This document shows, one piece after another, positions 17,678-27,072 of a DNA stretch of 64,000 nt (position 1 is the stretch's first letter; each line of letters starts with the position of its first letter). The translations under genes were made by a program, and so were the position numbers. Under the pieces are notes generated by a model. It saw only the letters and a list, made by a program, of their open reading frames with translations. It did no database searches and was not told the origin of the DNA. The stretch is from Lachnospiraceae bacterium UBA3633 (GTDB taxonomy: Bacteria > Bacillota > Clostridia > Lachnospirales > Lachnospiraceae), in contig DFKY01000023.1 of the NCBI GenBank assembly GCA_002374095.1, positions 1-64,000 on the forward strand, in the 5' to 3' direction.

Positions 17678-19609
17678 TTACCTCATACTATCCGCTGCAT
17701 TTTCTATTTCAGTAATCATATTGTCTAAATCTTCAACTCCTGATACATCAACATTAGAAATATAAACATTAGTGAATTTGTTTGTCTTAGGGTCATAAGT
17801 TTGGTATGCAACATTTGGGTCAACTTCCAATTTTTCTTTTTGTGGTTTTACAGGCTCTACCCTTTGTATTTGTGATGGATTAGCAACTCTTACAGGTGTA
17901 GGTTTATATTTATCTTTTAACTCATCAGGTATATATTGATTTGGGTCTGACAATTCTCTTTGCCAACCATGTTCTAAACCATATTCAGTAAGTTTTATAA
18001 TTCCATATGTCGCAAGTGCTCCACCTGCAATCACTGGTATAGCACTACCTGCACCTGCAATTAAACTACTTGCTCCAGTTGTTCCAGCTGTAGTAGCAGT
18101 GGTGCTTGCAACAGTTGTGGCAGCTGCAGTTTTAGCTGCACCTCCTGCAAGTGCTGTCCCTGCTACTTTTGCAGTTCCTGCACCTGCTACAGCACTTCCT
18201 GCACCTTTAAGTGCATCGCCAACTAACTTTATACCTGCAAGTTTAGAAACACCGCTCCATATCAAATTAACAACTGATAAAATTGATGCGAGTGCTTTGC
18301 ATGCTGTACCAATGGCGATAAGTGTCGCACCGAATGCAGCCACCTTTATAACATTATCTACGATTTGACTTATCTGCTCATCGGACATTCCATTAAGTTT
18401 ATTTAAAATGTTTATTCCGTGTTGTAATAACTCATTGACCTTTGGCATCAATTTCTCGCCAAATAACCTTAGGCTATCAGTAAAGTTTTGTTTTAGTATT
18501 TTGAATTGTTGCTGTGGTGCTGATAACATTATGTTTGCCTGTTTCTCTAACACACCAGTTGAGTTTTCCTCATTCATTTGAGTTCTGAACTGATGATATT
18601 TATCAATACTGCCAGTTAAAGATAACATCGCTGTAGCACCACGGATGTTTCCAAACATTGTAAGAAGATTATCAATATTTACACCAGCATTTTTGTAAAA
18701 CTCAGTAAGTTGCTCATCTGTTACCGATTCATCAGCTTTTAGCTTCTTTAATTCTTCTTCTGCCTCTTTTGTAAGACCGACAGCTTTCTTTAAATTATCA
18801 AGATAACTTCCAAAGTCCATCTCGCTAAATGCTTTAGAGCCATACGATAAATGGAACTTTTCAAATTGTTTAATTGCTGATGATGTTGGCGATAAAATGC
18901 TCGTTATAGCATTTTTAAGTCCAACAGTAGCTGTTGCTGTATCAAGACCATTAGAAGTTAAAACAGCCATAATGGTTGATAAATCTTCAAGGCTCATTCC
19001 AACTTGCGATGAAAATGGTGTAACAGTACCGAGGCTTTGTGACAACTCATTTATTGTTGTTTTGCCATAAACTTGAGTTTGTGCGAGTAAGTCACCAACT
19101 CGATACATGTCATATCCTTGCTTGCTATATCCTGCCATAACTGCAGTTAGTCCACCGACCGCTGTGTTCATATCAGCGAATCCACCAACTGCCATTTTGC
19201 TTGCAACATGGACATAATCAATTGCATTAACTGTATCTACAGTAGCCGATATGACATTATAAAAAGTGTCGGCTACATCACCAATATCCTGACCATAGGT
19301 TTTTGAAATATCTCGCATTTCTTTGCCTATGGCTTCCATTGGCTTTTGCGATTCATCTGCTATAGTTTTTACTTTTGCTACTGCATTTTCATAGTCCATC
19401 TCTGCAGCGATACATTGTTTAATTCCAAGTGCAAGCGGTGCGAACATTAAAGTTCCAGCCTTTAGCATTGTATCGCCTGCACTATTTAATGAATTTATGG
19501 TTTTCTTTGTAAATACTGTGCCACTTTTTAATCGTTGTAATGTTTTGTCAAAGCCACTACTAAACTGGTCTTTAAATTTAAGTATGACTTCCGATGTGTG
19601 TATGCCCAT
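17678..19609 (-). CDS. Tail tape measure protein, TP901-type
   Basis: A 643-aa protein with the TP901 core (ENAVAKVKTIADESQKPMEA, ISATVDTVNAIDYVHVASKM), a helical middle, a long Gly/Ala/Thr-rich hydrophobic stretch (about 480-560) and a polar tail. It sets tail length and occupies the tube. Position after the tail chaperone frameshift gene is canonical. Rather short, suggesting a relatively short tail. Confidence 0.88.
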   Translation of the reverse strand: MGIHTSEVILKFKDQFSSGFDKTLQRLKSGTVFTKKTINSLNSAGDTMLKAGTLMFAPLALGIKQCIAAEMDYENAVAKVKTIADESQKPMEAIGKEMRDISKTYGQDIGDVADTFYNVISATVDTVNAIDYVHVASKMAVGGFADMNTAVGGLTAVMAGYSKQGYDMYRVGDLLAQTQVYGKTTINELSQSLGTVTPFSSQVGMSLEDLSTIMAVLTSNGLDTATATVGLKNAITSILSPTSSAIKQFEKFHLSYGSKAFSEMDFGSYLDNLKKAVGLTKEAEEELKKLKADESVTDEQLTEFYKNAGVNIDNLLTMFGNIRGATAMLSLTGSIDKYHQFRTQMNEENSTGVLEKQANIMLSAPQQQFKILKQNFTDSLRLFGEKLMPKVNELLQHGINILNKLNGMSDEQISQIVDNVIKVAAFGATLIAIGTACKALASILSVVNLIWSGVSKLAGIKLVGDALKGAGSAVAGAGTAKVAGTALAGGAAKTAAATTVASTTATTAGTTGASSLIAGAGSAIPVIAGGALATYGIIKLTEYGLEHGWQRELSDPNQYIPDELKDKYKPTPVRVANPSQIQRVEPVKPQKEKLEVDPNVAYQTYDPKTNKFTNVYISNVDVSGVEDLDNMITEIENAADSMR

Positions 19610-19611
19610 TC

Positions 19612-20204
19612 CTACCTCCCATAAATTCTACTTATTTCTTCACTTTTATCTTTGAAGTATTCGTGCATAAAAACGGATAGTATAATCCTCTCACCAAACT
19701 TTAGTTTATAAAACTGGCTTGGGAGTATGTTCTTCTCTTTAAATAAGAGATAACAAAGATAAAATTCATTATCCGTTTCTAATCGTTTTTTAATTCAGCC
19801 TGCACCTCATTCATATCATCAAAGCCACTAATTGACATTACTTCACTATTTATAGTGTTGATTTCAGACACCTTAAATACTTTTTTAATAACATCAATTT
19901 TCAATGCTTTCTCATGTAGTCCTAATTTTTTCTTTAACTTCTCATCATTAAAGTCAGGCTCTACAATTGCTTCAGTGCAAATGCTGAGTGCTCCTTTATA
20001 AAACTTGTTCATAGAAATAGAGCCACTCTTATCAAGCGACCTATCCTGCAACTCATAAATCCTATCAGGTGTTAAAGATTTAATCTTTACACTAAAAGGT
20101 TTACCAGTTGCCTTGCTAAGTCTTGGAATTTCTACTTCCTTTTCTGTGCTTGTATTAAAGTTCTTGTCGTCAAGCTCTAATAAGTTTTGTATTAAATTAT
20201 CCAT
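19612..20204 (-). CDS. Tail assembly chaperone, -1 frameshift product (gpGT-like)
   Basis: A -1 shift at the slippery heptamer A-AAA-AAC (19785-19791) near the end of the XkdN-like gene extends the protein by 57 residues (first RLETDNEFYLCYLL, last EISRIYGR) to 197 aa, ending just before the tape measure. This is the known G/GT chaperone logic of tailed phages. The extension frame is open for its whole length and has no ribosome site of its own. Confidence 0.8.
19779..20204 (-). CDS. Tail assembly chaperone, short form (XkdN-like)
   Basis: A 141-aa protein at the XkdN position between the tail tube and tape measure genes. The sequence EIPRLSKATGKPFSVKIKSL and an acidic helical body fit XkdN-type chaperones that coat the tape measure during assembly. 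The last codons TTA AAA AAC GAT TAG carry the frameshift site. Confidence 0.82.
   Translation of the reverse strand: MDNLIQNLLELDDKNFNTSTEKEVEIPRLSKATGKPFSVKIKSLTPDRIYELQDRSLDKSGSISMNKFYKGALSICTEAIVEPDFNDEKLKKKLGLHEKALKIDVIKKVFKVSEINTINSEVMSISGFDDMNEVQAELKND
19785..19791 (-). promoter_or_regulatory. Programmed -1 frameshift site A-AAA-AAC
   Basis: The heptamer AAAAAAC on the minus strand is in the correct 0-frame phase (X-XXY-YYZ) two codons before the TAG at 19779. Confidence 0.8.
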
Positions 20205-20213
20205 TTACTCCTC

Positions 20214-20642
20214 CTAACCTATTGGCTCTAAGTCATAGTCGCCAAATGTGAAATTGATGTCAAACTCTCCAACCGCAGTTCGCTCCCATTTAAGAAGTGG
20301 AACTTCATCAAGTTTTACATCAAATAAACTTACTCTTGTAGCACCGAGTGAATCAGGGTCTTCAACTTTACCATTAACTGTGAATATAGGACACTTTCTT
20401 TGTTTAAGTTTCTCTACTACCTTTTTAGCAATAGTGTCTGATACATGGAATAAGTGAAGTTTGCCTGTGTGCTCTTCGCCAGTTAGCTTCTTACCTTTTT
20501 GAAGTTTATGTGCGAGTGGAATGTCGGTATAAACCATCTTGATGATTGCTTCAAACTCACTAACTTCCGCCATCTTAGCACCATCAATCCAGCACTCTCC
20601 ATCAACTCCATTTATGACTTGGTCTGCTGTATAATTATCCAT
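20214..20642 (-). CDS. Tail tube protein (XkdM-like)
   Basis: A 142-aa beta-rich protein directly after the sheath gene. GVDGECWIDGAKMAEVSEFE and TFGDYDLEPI are typical of the XkdM/DUF2001 inner tail tube of contractile-tail phages. A clear ribosome site (AGGAGGTG) precedes it. Confidence 0.85.
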   Translation of the reverse strand: MDNYTADQVINGVDGECWIDGAKMAEVSEFEAIIKMVYTDIPLAHKLQKGKKLTGEEHTGKLHLFHVSDTIAKKVVEKLKQRKCPIFTVNGKVEDPDSLGATRVSLFDVKLDEVPLLKWERTAVGEFDINFTFGDYDLEPIG

Positions 20643-20655
20643 TTACGACACCTCC

Positions 20656-21783
20656 TTATAAATAAATTGGGAACTCTACATCTTCAATTGCATCTGGTAT
20701 CCCAACTTTACCAGTTAAATAAACAATTGACCCTGTGTTTGCTTTTAAGATTTCTTTATCAGTCATCTCGGTTACATCCTCGCCTGCCATACGAAGATAG
20801 TTTCTTTGTGCTTCTAAATCAATTTGACACTCGCCACTTGTTATTACTGACTGAGTGACTAAATTCATAAAGTAAGCATTTATAGCAGTTACAAGGATAC
20901 ATTTATCATCGTAGTCATTATTAAACTTACCAATATACTCATCTCTTATTGTCTTTACTAAATCGTCATAGATAAGATTCATAATGTTTACGATTTTTAT
21001 TTTCTTAAAACTTATGCTCTTTGTTTTTGTTGTTGATTTGAAAGTATTAACACCTCTAACGATTTTTACTTTTTCGCCGTCGTGCATTAACACTAACTTT
21101 CCTGCATCTACTGCCTCATCCTGCTCTGCAACAGTTAGTCTATTGCAGTTTGACAAATCATTTAGTGTGCCATAAGTGATTGACATATTAAATGGTGTGC
21201 CAGCAATAAACCCTGCTATTCTACTGCAGTACTCTTCAGCTGTATAAACACCACTTGTTGCAGTGTGTGTTTCGCCTGTAGTATAAGCTGTAAACTCACA
21301 ACCTATAATTCCATCACTATCTTCTGTGTTTGCAAATGGGAATACTCCCATTATTTTATTCTTGTTGACATTTATTTCTTCTTTAACAAAAGCAATCATG
21401 TCAGCAAGCCGTCCGTCAGTTTCAACTGTAGGACAAGCTAAAAAGTGTATTTTGGTTTCTCTGACCCAAGCTCTCGCCTTCTTATACTCTTCAGTAAGGC
21501 TTGTTGGCTCATCGTCATCGCCTACACTTCCGCCAGCATTCATCACATAACACACAACTTTCTTAGGTGCGGTTACATTACCCATGAGTGCGAGCTTTAT
21601 CTGCTCTTTATTAAAGTCAGATAAGTATTCAGGTATCTCATCAGTTAACTGCACAGTAAACTTTTGAGGATTACCTTCAACTAAATTGTCCTTTAATATA
21701 AGTCCAACTATGCCTCTCTCGGCTCTGCCAAATATAGTCTTTGCTTTTTCAATAAAGCTAATGTTTATAATGGGTGCTCCCAT
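20656..21783 (-). CDS. Tail sheath protein (XkdK-like)
   Basis: A 375-aa protein with sheath features: N-terminal INISFIEKAKTIFGRAERG, a central VKIVRGVNTFKSTTKTKSIS strand pair and a C-terminal domain with NLIYDDLVKTIRDEYIGKFN. Its presence shows that the virion has a contractile tail (myovirus morphology). It is followed by tube and chaperone genes in canonical order. Confidence 0.9.
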   Translation of the reverse strand: MGAPIINISFIEKAKTIFGRAERGIVGLILKDNLVEGNPQKFTVQLTDEIPEYLSDFNKEQIKLALMGNVTAPKKVVCYVMNAGGSVGDDDEPTSLTEEYKKARAWVRETKIHFLACPTVETDGRLADMIAFVKEEINVNKNKIMGVFPFANTEDSDGIIGCEFTAYTTGETHTATSGVYTAEEYCSRIAGFIAGTPFNMSITYGTLNDLSNCNRLTVAEQDEAVDAGKLVLMHDGEKVKIVRGVNTFKSTTKTKSISFKKIKIVNIMNLIYDDLVKTIRDEYIGKFNNDYDDKCILVTAINAYFMNLVTQSVITSGECQIDLEAQRNYLRMAGEDVTEMTDKEILKANTGSIVYLTGKVGIPDAIEDVEFPIYL

Positions 21784-21794
21784 AACTCCTCCTA

Positions 21795-22250
21795 TTAATC
21801 ATAAATTTCATCCGTTTCTTTTCTCTTAAGTCTTAAATCAACTCGCTCTATCGGATGGTCAATGTCTCTATTCACTATGTTGTCATATACATCAATGTCT
21901 ATTTGAAACTCTAAAATATCGTTTAACTCGCCAGTGTATTCTTGTCTAAATTCTTTTATGTGCAGTGTCCTATCTTCAATCACTAAATAATTAAGAAATA
22001 GCTCTCGCATCTTCTCAATTATTTTGTACTGCTCTACTTGGTCTACCGTTTCCATAAGGTATGCACAGTTAATGGTTAACTCTGTTTTAACAATGTGTTT
22101 ATTCATTTTTTCCATAGGACTAACCACGAGTTCTGTACTAAAGCATGGCATTTTATATTCTTTGTTTGTTTCTTTACCATAAATCTTGCAGTTAAAGTTT
22201 TGTTTTAATGTGTCATTAAATGCTTTTAGAATTTTACTTAAGCTAAGCAT
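21795..22250 (-). CDS. Tail terminator / completion-type protein
   Basis: A 151-aa protein at the position between the HK97 gp10-like gene (8-bp overlap) and the sheath, where contractile phages encode a tail terminator (DUF6838/XkdJ-like). The N-terminal helix SLSKILKAFNDTLKQNF and central beta strands fit, but no decisive motif is visible. Confidence 0.65.
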   Translation of the reverse strand: MLSLSKILKAFNDTLKQNFNCKIYGKETNKEYKMPCFSTELVVSPMEKMNKHIVKTELTINCAYLMETVDQVEQYKIIEKMRELFLNYLVIEDRTLHIKEFRQEYTGELNDILEFQIDIDVYDNIVNRDIDHPIERVDLRLKRKETDEIYD

Positions 22251-22671
22251 CGCCCATTAAACTCCTTACTAAGTTTTCAAAATTTCGTATTAACTTTGGC
22301 TCATAACTTTTAGCACCTTTCTCAATAAAATTGGTAGGATGAACTACTCCTACCACTTTCTTTCCTCGCATTATTTTATGACCCAAGTTTACAAGTCTCT
22401 CATACCACACTTTGTTTTTAATTATCCACCAAGATTTAATTCCATCTCTTTCAGATGATTTCTTGTATCTACCTTTAGCAAATGGTATCCAGTTCTTTGC
22501 ATTTTTGTTTTGCTGAACTTTATACTGCGGTTTTTCTTGTTTTTCAATTGACTTAGCAGTATTCGTAGCTTGTCTGCTCATAAATGAATTGACCTTCTTC
22601 GGATACTGGTATGCCACTTTTGAGAAGTCTTCCGCCAACTTTTCTAAATCTCCCATATCAACTTCAATCAT
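22243..22671 (-). CDS. HK97 gp10-like head-tail protein
   Basis: A 142-aa basic protein beginning DMGDLEKLAEDFSKVAYQYP, the usual opening of gp10/minor tail proteins of HK97-type heads, with the later GHKIMRGKKVVGVVHP. Overlaps the neighbours on both sides by 8 bp. It joins head and tail. Confidence 0.8.
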   Translation of the reverse strand: MIEVDMGDLEKLAEDFSKVAYQYPKKVNSFMSRQATNTAKSIEKQEKPQYKVQQNKNAKNWIPFAKGRYKKSSERDGIKSWWIIKNKVWYERLVNLGHKIMRGKKVVGVVHPTNFIEKGAKSYEPKLIRNFENLVRSLMGDA

Positions 22672-23008
22672 CTTCTTTTTTCCTCTTTTTCCTGATTTCT
22701 TTACACATTAGTTCATAAAACTGATGAGCCATTTCAACATCGCAAATTGATGTAATAGAAAATTGATGACCATTATATCCAATGCACATCTCTTCAGTTA
22801 ACCCTTCAAAATATCGCATTGTGATTTTATAATTGGTTTCAGTTTGTGTAAGTCCTGCTTCAATATACTCTTTGCTTTTAAGTGGATGTATTTCCGCCCA
22901 TACTGTTTTAATAACTATTAGAGCATTAACTGTCTGTCCGAGCTCATTCTCACCCTCTCTGTAATCAAGTATTTTTATTCTTTTGTTTAATCTTCCTAAA
23001 TTAATCAA
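22664..23008 (-). CDS. Head closure / head-tail adaptor (SPP1 gp16-like)
   Basis: A 114-aa protein: INLGRLNKRIKILDYREGEN, then VWAEIHPLKSKEYIEAGLTQ, the typical pattern of phage head-tail adaptors. It lies in canonical order after the connector gene and overlaps it by 4 bp. Confidence 0.85.
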   Translation of the reverse strand: MINLGRLNKRIKILDYREGENELGQTVNALIVIKTVWAEIHPLKSKEYIEAGLTQTETNYKITMRYFEGLTEEMCIGYNGHQFSITSICDVEMAHQFYELMCKEIRKKRKKEDD

Positions 23009-23283
23009 AACTCTGGTCTCCTTAAATTAGATAAAAGTGCTCTTAGTGTGAGCATTAAATCTTTGTGGTCTGCATTTCCTCTCTCGTTATACAAAAAACG
23101 AAGTGTGTAGAATATGCCTGCTTTGATTTGCTGTTTTTCTTTCTTCTTAAAATCTTTGAAGTCTTCAACTCTTAACATGTCTTTGACTATTCGCACTGAT
23201 GCATCCATTAATATTTCTATCAACGAATCATCATCGTCAGTCTCAACTTTTAAGTAGTTTTTGCATTCATCTAAACTAACCAT
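23005..23283 (-). CDS. Head-tail connector (gp6-like)
   Basis: A 92-aa all-helical protein with VSLDECKNYLKVETDDDDSL, the standard start of gp6/DUF3199-type connectors, directly downstream of the capsid gene. Confidence 0.85.
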   Translation of the reverse strand: MVSLDECKNYLKVETDDDDSLIEILMDASVRIVKDMLRVEDFKDFKKKEKQQIKAGIFYTLRFLYNERGNADHKDLMLTLRALLSNLRRPEF

Positions 23284-23306
23284 ATCTACACACCTCTAAA
23301 AATTAA

Positions 23307-24518
23307 TTAAGGATTGCTTGGTGCTGCCTCACCATCTTTCACTTTCATTATTTGTATTGCTTCAGGTAGAGTGAGTTTACCATCGACTCTTTCCTTAGCC
23401 ACAAAGGCTACCATGCCGTTCCCTGCGAATAGTTCTTTAAGTTCTGCAAATGAACGAGTTCCACGGTCGCCAATCTTATAATATGAAAAATCACCAAATG
23501 CAATAAATGGTTTACCTGCTTCCATTTGTGGACAGAATGCAGATGTATGTACTGGGTAGCCTAAAATCTTATCAGGCTCACCAGCTTGAACTGATGGTTG
23601 CCACAAATAAGCACCATTATTGTCTTTAAGCTTTCTAATAGCACCGATTGTCTTATCATTCATTATGAATCTTGCTTTCTTTCTGTAAGGTCTCTTTAAG
23701 TCATAAATAAGATTCAATAAATCATCAGTCTTGATGCTTGCTGTGTTTAAAACTTCTGCTATAGTTCCACCATCAGTTGCATCAAAAATACCTACAGGCT
23801 TTCCTTCGCCATTACCGTTAAGGAATGCATCCTCTTCTGCATTTGAAAGAGCCTGTGCAAACTTCTTCACAATGTAGCTCTCAAGATTAAATACATTGTC
23901 GTACAAAAGTTCTTCTGTTACTTTAATAGCAACATGGAGTTTGTGTGCATCAAGTGTGATTTGCTTAAACTTAGCATCAGAGAATACAAGTGCTCCGCCC
24001 TCTTCAATCCAGCTCGCTGCAGGGTCTCCATCTGCAATGTTAATCTTTCTCTCTCCACCTGTAGTTATAATGTCCGCAAATCCTCTGAAGATATTCTCTT
24101 CATTAAGTTTCTCTACAAGTTTGCGGTCAAGCTCTTCAGGTACAAGATAACCACCATCGGCATCAACACCCTCTTGTAAAACATTTGATACATTTCTAAA
24201 ATTAGAGCGAAGAGCACTAATCATTGCATCTTTATACTCTTTTCTTGCTCTAAAAGAAACTGGCTCTTCGTCTTCCATTACCTTTGGTTTCTCAACGATA
24301 GGAGTTGCAACTGGCTTTGATAATTCTCTATCCATAGCCTCTTCTCTTTGCATTCTCTCTATCTCTCTTGTGTAGTCAGAGATTTCCTTTTCCATCTTGT
24401 CATAGGTTTCTCTGTCTGCTGCTTCCATTAATCCATTCTCGTTTCTGTGATTATTCACAAAATCTTTAGCAGCTTGCCATGCAACTGCTCTCTTGTTCAT
24501 TAATTCTTGAATTGTCAT
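23307..24518 (-). CDS. Major capsid protein, HK97 fold
   Basis: A 403-aa protein. A coiled-coil N-terminal delta domain (about 1-75, IQELMNKRAVAWQAAKDFVN) is followed by the HK97 coat: DADGGYLVPEELDRKLVEKL, SNAEEDAFLNGNGEGKPVGI and a C-terminal GTRSFAELKELFAGNGMVAF. The delta domain is presumably removed by the adjacent ClpP-like protease. AAAGGAG precedes ATG 24518; an earlier in-frame start has no ribosome site. Confidence 0.92.
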   Translation of the reverse strand: MTIQELMNKRAVAWQAAKDFVNNHRNENGLMEAADRETYDKMEKEISDYTREIERMQREEAMDRELSKPVATPIVEKPKVMEDEEPVSFRARKEYKDAMISALRSNFRNVSNVLQEGVDADGGYLVPEELDRKLVEKLNEENIFRGFADIITTGGERKINIADGDPAASWIEEGGALVFSDAKFKQITLDAHKLHVAIKVTEELLYDNVFNLESYIVKKFAQALSNAEEDAFLNGNGEGKPVGIFDATDGGTIAEVLNTASIKTDDLLNLIYDLKRPYRKKARFIMNDKTIGAIRKLKDNNGAYLWQPSVQAGEPDKILGYPVHTSAFCPQMEAGKPFIAFGDFSYYKIGDRGTRSFAELKELFAGNGMVAFVAKERVDGKLTLPEAIQIMKVKDGEAAPSNP

Positions 24519-24531
24519 AAAATGATCTCCT

Positions 24532-25278
24532 TTAAATAAAATTTTTGATAAGGTCAAGCCTATCAAGTAAGTCTTTAGTAGGTGTGCCTACTGGCTCATC
24601 TACTGGTTTCTTTATCAAGTACTTTTCTTCAAGTTTATTTCTTAGATTTGCTTCCATAGTTTTCTTTTCAAACATCTGTGGCTCTAAGTGTTCCTCAATA
24701 GAATCTTGCTCTGCACGAGTTAACATCTCATCACAAAACTTTAGTTCCATTGCTTTCTTAGCATCCATCCATGTTTCATTTGTCATCATTTCACTTATTT
24801 TGTTTCGTCTAAGTCCTGTTTTAAGTTCATAAGCATTTATGATTGACTCTTTAACTGCATCAAGCATTTCTATGGCTTTTTTCATTTCTTCTTTATTTCC
24901 CATTGCTAATGTCATAGGATTGTGAATCATCATCATTGAGGTTGGACTCATACACACCTTAGTTCCTGCCATCGCAATTACCGATGCAGCCGATGCTGCC
25001 AATCCATCAATCTTGACTGTCACTTGTCCTTTATATTCCATTAGCATTGTGTAAATAAGACTCGCTGCTAAACAGTCACCACCTGGGCTATTAATCCAAA
25101 CAACTATGTCACCGTTACCGCTGTGTAGCTCTTTCTTAAACTCAGCAGGTGTTACTTCATCGCCAAACCACGATTCACTCGCAATCTCGCCATTAAGAAT
25201 CAGGACTCGCTCGGTTTCTGCTTCGCCTGTCTCTTTGTTTGTTGTTTCCATGTTCAGCCACTTCCAAAACTTCTTCAT
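24532..25278 (-). CDS. Prohead protease, ClpP-like
   Basis: A 248-aa ClpP-fold serine protease. WINSPGGDCLAA forms the oxyanion region, the Ser is in GLAASAASVIAMAG, the His in MMIHNPMT, with the Asp further on. It matures the capsid by cleaving the delta domain. A strong AGGAGG lies before ATG 25278, so it overlaps the portal gene by 86 bp in another frame. Confidence 0.9.
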   Translation of the reverse strand: MKKFWKWLNMETTNKETGEAETERVLILNGEIASESWFGDEVTPAEFKKELHSGNGDIVVWINSPGGDCLAASLIYTMLMEYKGQVTVKIDGLAASAASVIAMAGTKVCMSPTSMMMIHNPMTLAMGNKEEMKKAIEMLDAVKESIINAYELKTGLRRNKISEMMTNETWMDAKKAMELKFCDEMLTRAEQDSIEEHLEPQMFEKKTMEANLRNKLEEKYLIKKPVDEPVGTPTKDLLDRLDLIKNFI

Positions 25279-26518
25279 TGCTTTCCTCCTCTATAGTTTT
25301 TTCTTTTGCATATTTAAGTGGTATCATGTTTCCGTTTACGAGATATGCATTACCACCTTCTTCTTCAGATATTTGGTCTAAGTTCTCTAAAGTCCTTATG
25401 TCATTTGCTGACATCCATCCATTTTGTCTTGCCACTGCATATCCATTCATTCTTGATTGGTAGTCGCCTCTTAAAAGTCCCTCAAGATTAAATTTCACAA
25501 AATAATCTTTTTTCTCATTGTCAGTTAGTAAACTTTTTGATATCGCTTGCTCCCATCTTGTTATCCAAGGCTCTAATGTATATTTAACAAACTCTAAACT
25601 CTGTTGCTCAATGTTTGAAAAACTACTCTTATCAAGGTCTCCAATCATGTGTGGCGGAATTCTAAAAATTCTTGCTATTTCATTTAGCTGGAACTTTCTT
25701 GTTTCTAAAAACTGTGCTTCGTTATTTGGTATGCTTATTGAGTGATACTTCATACCTTCCTCAAGCACAGCAACCTTTCCAGCATTCGTAGACCCACCAA
25801 ATGTGCTCTGCCAACTCTCTCTTACCTGTTCAGGTTTAGAGAGTGTGCTTGGGTGCTCTAATACACCCCCTGGAACTGCACCATTGTTAAAAAACTTACT
25901 TCCGTACTCCTCACAAGCTATAGACATCCCTATGGCATTTTTTGCCATCGCTATTGGCGAATAACCTACAATTCCATCAGCACTAAGTCCGACCACATGA
26001 AATACTTCGCTTGGCTTTAGCTTTACCATAGCTCCTTTCATTGTGTTTGCTTCGTCATTACTATGCTGGTACTGATAAAAAAGTTGACCTTTATCATCTC
26101 GGTCAACAGTCATTCTATTTGCCATTAAAGGATATAGTGCAAGCACCTCACCTTTGCCGTTTCTTATAATTTGTGCATAGGCATTGCCATACAAAAGTAA
26201 ATGAGTCATCAAAGTTTCTCTAAACACAAACGATGTCATCTCAGGATTTGGCTCGTCGTGTAATAACTTATAAAGTGTATGTTCTGTCGCTCTTTCCTTA
26301 CCGCCTGCACCATTATATTTATATAAATGCAGTGGTAGTTGAGCGACCGACTCTGATAATATTCGGATGCAGGCATACACTGCAGTAATCTGCATCGCAG
26401 TTCTTTCATTGACCCTTTTGCCTGAAGATGTGTTTCCAAAAAAGAAACTTAAAAAGCTTCCAGCTGTTGAATCTCTCGGTCTTCCTCTGTTTTTAAATAT
26501 GCTACTTAATATTCCCAT
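25193..26518 (-). CDS. Portal protein, HK97 family
   Basis: A 441-aa portal: AMQITAVYACIRILSESVAQ, LLYGNAYAQIIRN and the C-terminal FRIPPHMIGDLDKSSFSNIE are family hallmarks. Twelve copies form the DNA gate of the head. The last 28 codons (Arg/Asn-rich tail) are read in overlap with the protease start. Confidence 0.92.
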   Translation of the reverse strand: MGILSSIFKNRGRPRDSTAGSFLSFFFGNTSSGKRVNERTAMQITAVYACIRILSESVAQLPLHLYKYNGAGGKERATEHTLYKLLHDEPNPEMTSFVFRETLMTHLLLYGNAYAQIIRNGKGEVLALYPLMANRMTVDRDDKGQLFYQYQHSNDEANTMKGAMVKLKPSEVFHVVGLSADGIVGYSPIAMAKNAIGMSIACEEYGSKFFNNGAVPGGVLEHPSTLSKPEQVRESWQSTFGGSTNAGKVAVLEEGMKYHSISIPNNEAQFLETRKFQLNEIARIFRIPPHMIGDLDKSSFSNIEQQSLEFVKYTLEPWITRWEQAISKSLLTDNEKKDYFVKFNLEGLLRGDYQSRMNGYAVARQNGWMSANDIRTLENLDQISEEEGGNAYLVNGNMIPLKYAKEKTIEEESNEEVLEVAEHGNNKQRDRRSRNRASPDS

Positions 26519-26535
26519 TCGTTTATCTCCACAAA

Positions 26536-26559
26536 AAAGAGAGCCTTTAAGCTCCCTTT
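26536..26559 (-). terminator. Terminator before the portal gene
   Basis: GAGC/GCTC stem with flanking G-C and A-T pairs (26539-26544 with 26551-26556) followed by a T run on the minus strand, just after the small early genes. Confidence 0.6.
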
Positions 26560-26579
26560 AAGATTTAATTATTTATTCT

Positions 26580-26816
26580 TTATAGGCAGGTAAGAAAATC
26601 ATCAATGTTTTTAAATGTACTCACTACACCGTCTTTTGTTGTTGCTTTTATTTTGTAGCCGTCTTCTGATAGTTTCATTAAGGTGTTAACTAAGTCGCTG
26701 CCCTTTATTAAATCAGCATCTTCGCCTGAAAATAAATCCTGACCTTCATAAAACCATAACTTTTTGTCGTTGCCTTTCTTTACTTCTATGATTTCATAAT
26801 AATAAACTGCACTCAT
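26580..26816 (-). CDS. Small early protein
   Basis: A 78-aa acidic protein (SAVYYYEIIEVKKGNDKKLW at the start). ATG 26816 follows GGGGGTG and lies ten bases after the stop of the upstream gene. It belongs to the three-gene unit driven by the promoter at 27353-27381. No family recognised; small early phage proteins often act on host or defence functions. Confidence 0.55.
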   Translation of the reverse strand: MSAVYYYEIIEVKKGNDKKLWFYEGQDLFSGEDADLIKGSDLVNTLMKLSEDGYKIKATTKDGVVSTFKNIDDFLTCL

Positions 26817-26826
26817 TTTGCACCCC

Positions 26827-27051
26827 CTACAAGCACACAACCGTTGCTACTCTTTTTATTATGTCTACATCTTCTTTGTTTACTGGGTAGGTGTGTAAAA
26901 AAATATTTTTAAGTCCGTAGTTTACTTTCAAGTACTCCATCAGGTCATCTTCAAGTTTCATCACATCGCCGTGCTCTACATAAAGTCTCATTATTTCATT
27001 GTTGCTAAATATGTCTCTTTGAATCTTTGCTACATATAATTCTCTTTTCAT
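26827..27051 (-). CDS. Small early protein
   Basis: A 74-aa protein, KRELYVAKIQRDIFSNNEIM at its start, of mixed charge and without a membrane segment. It is the middle gene of the 27309-to-26580 unit. Function unknown. Confidence 0.55.
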   Translation of the reverse strand: MKRELYVAKIQRDIFSNNEIMRLYVEHGDVMKLEDDLMEYLKVNYGLKNIFLHTYPVNKEDVDIIKRVATVVCL

Positions 27052-27072
27052 CTTCGTTTCCTCGCTTTCTTT

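Noticed and set aside
24213..24524. Long plus-strand frames opposite head and tail genes
   Set aside because: They run antisense to well-supported structural genes, show low-complexity Ser/Leu composition and have no start signals.
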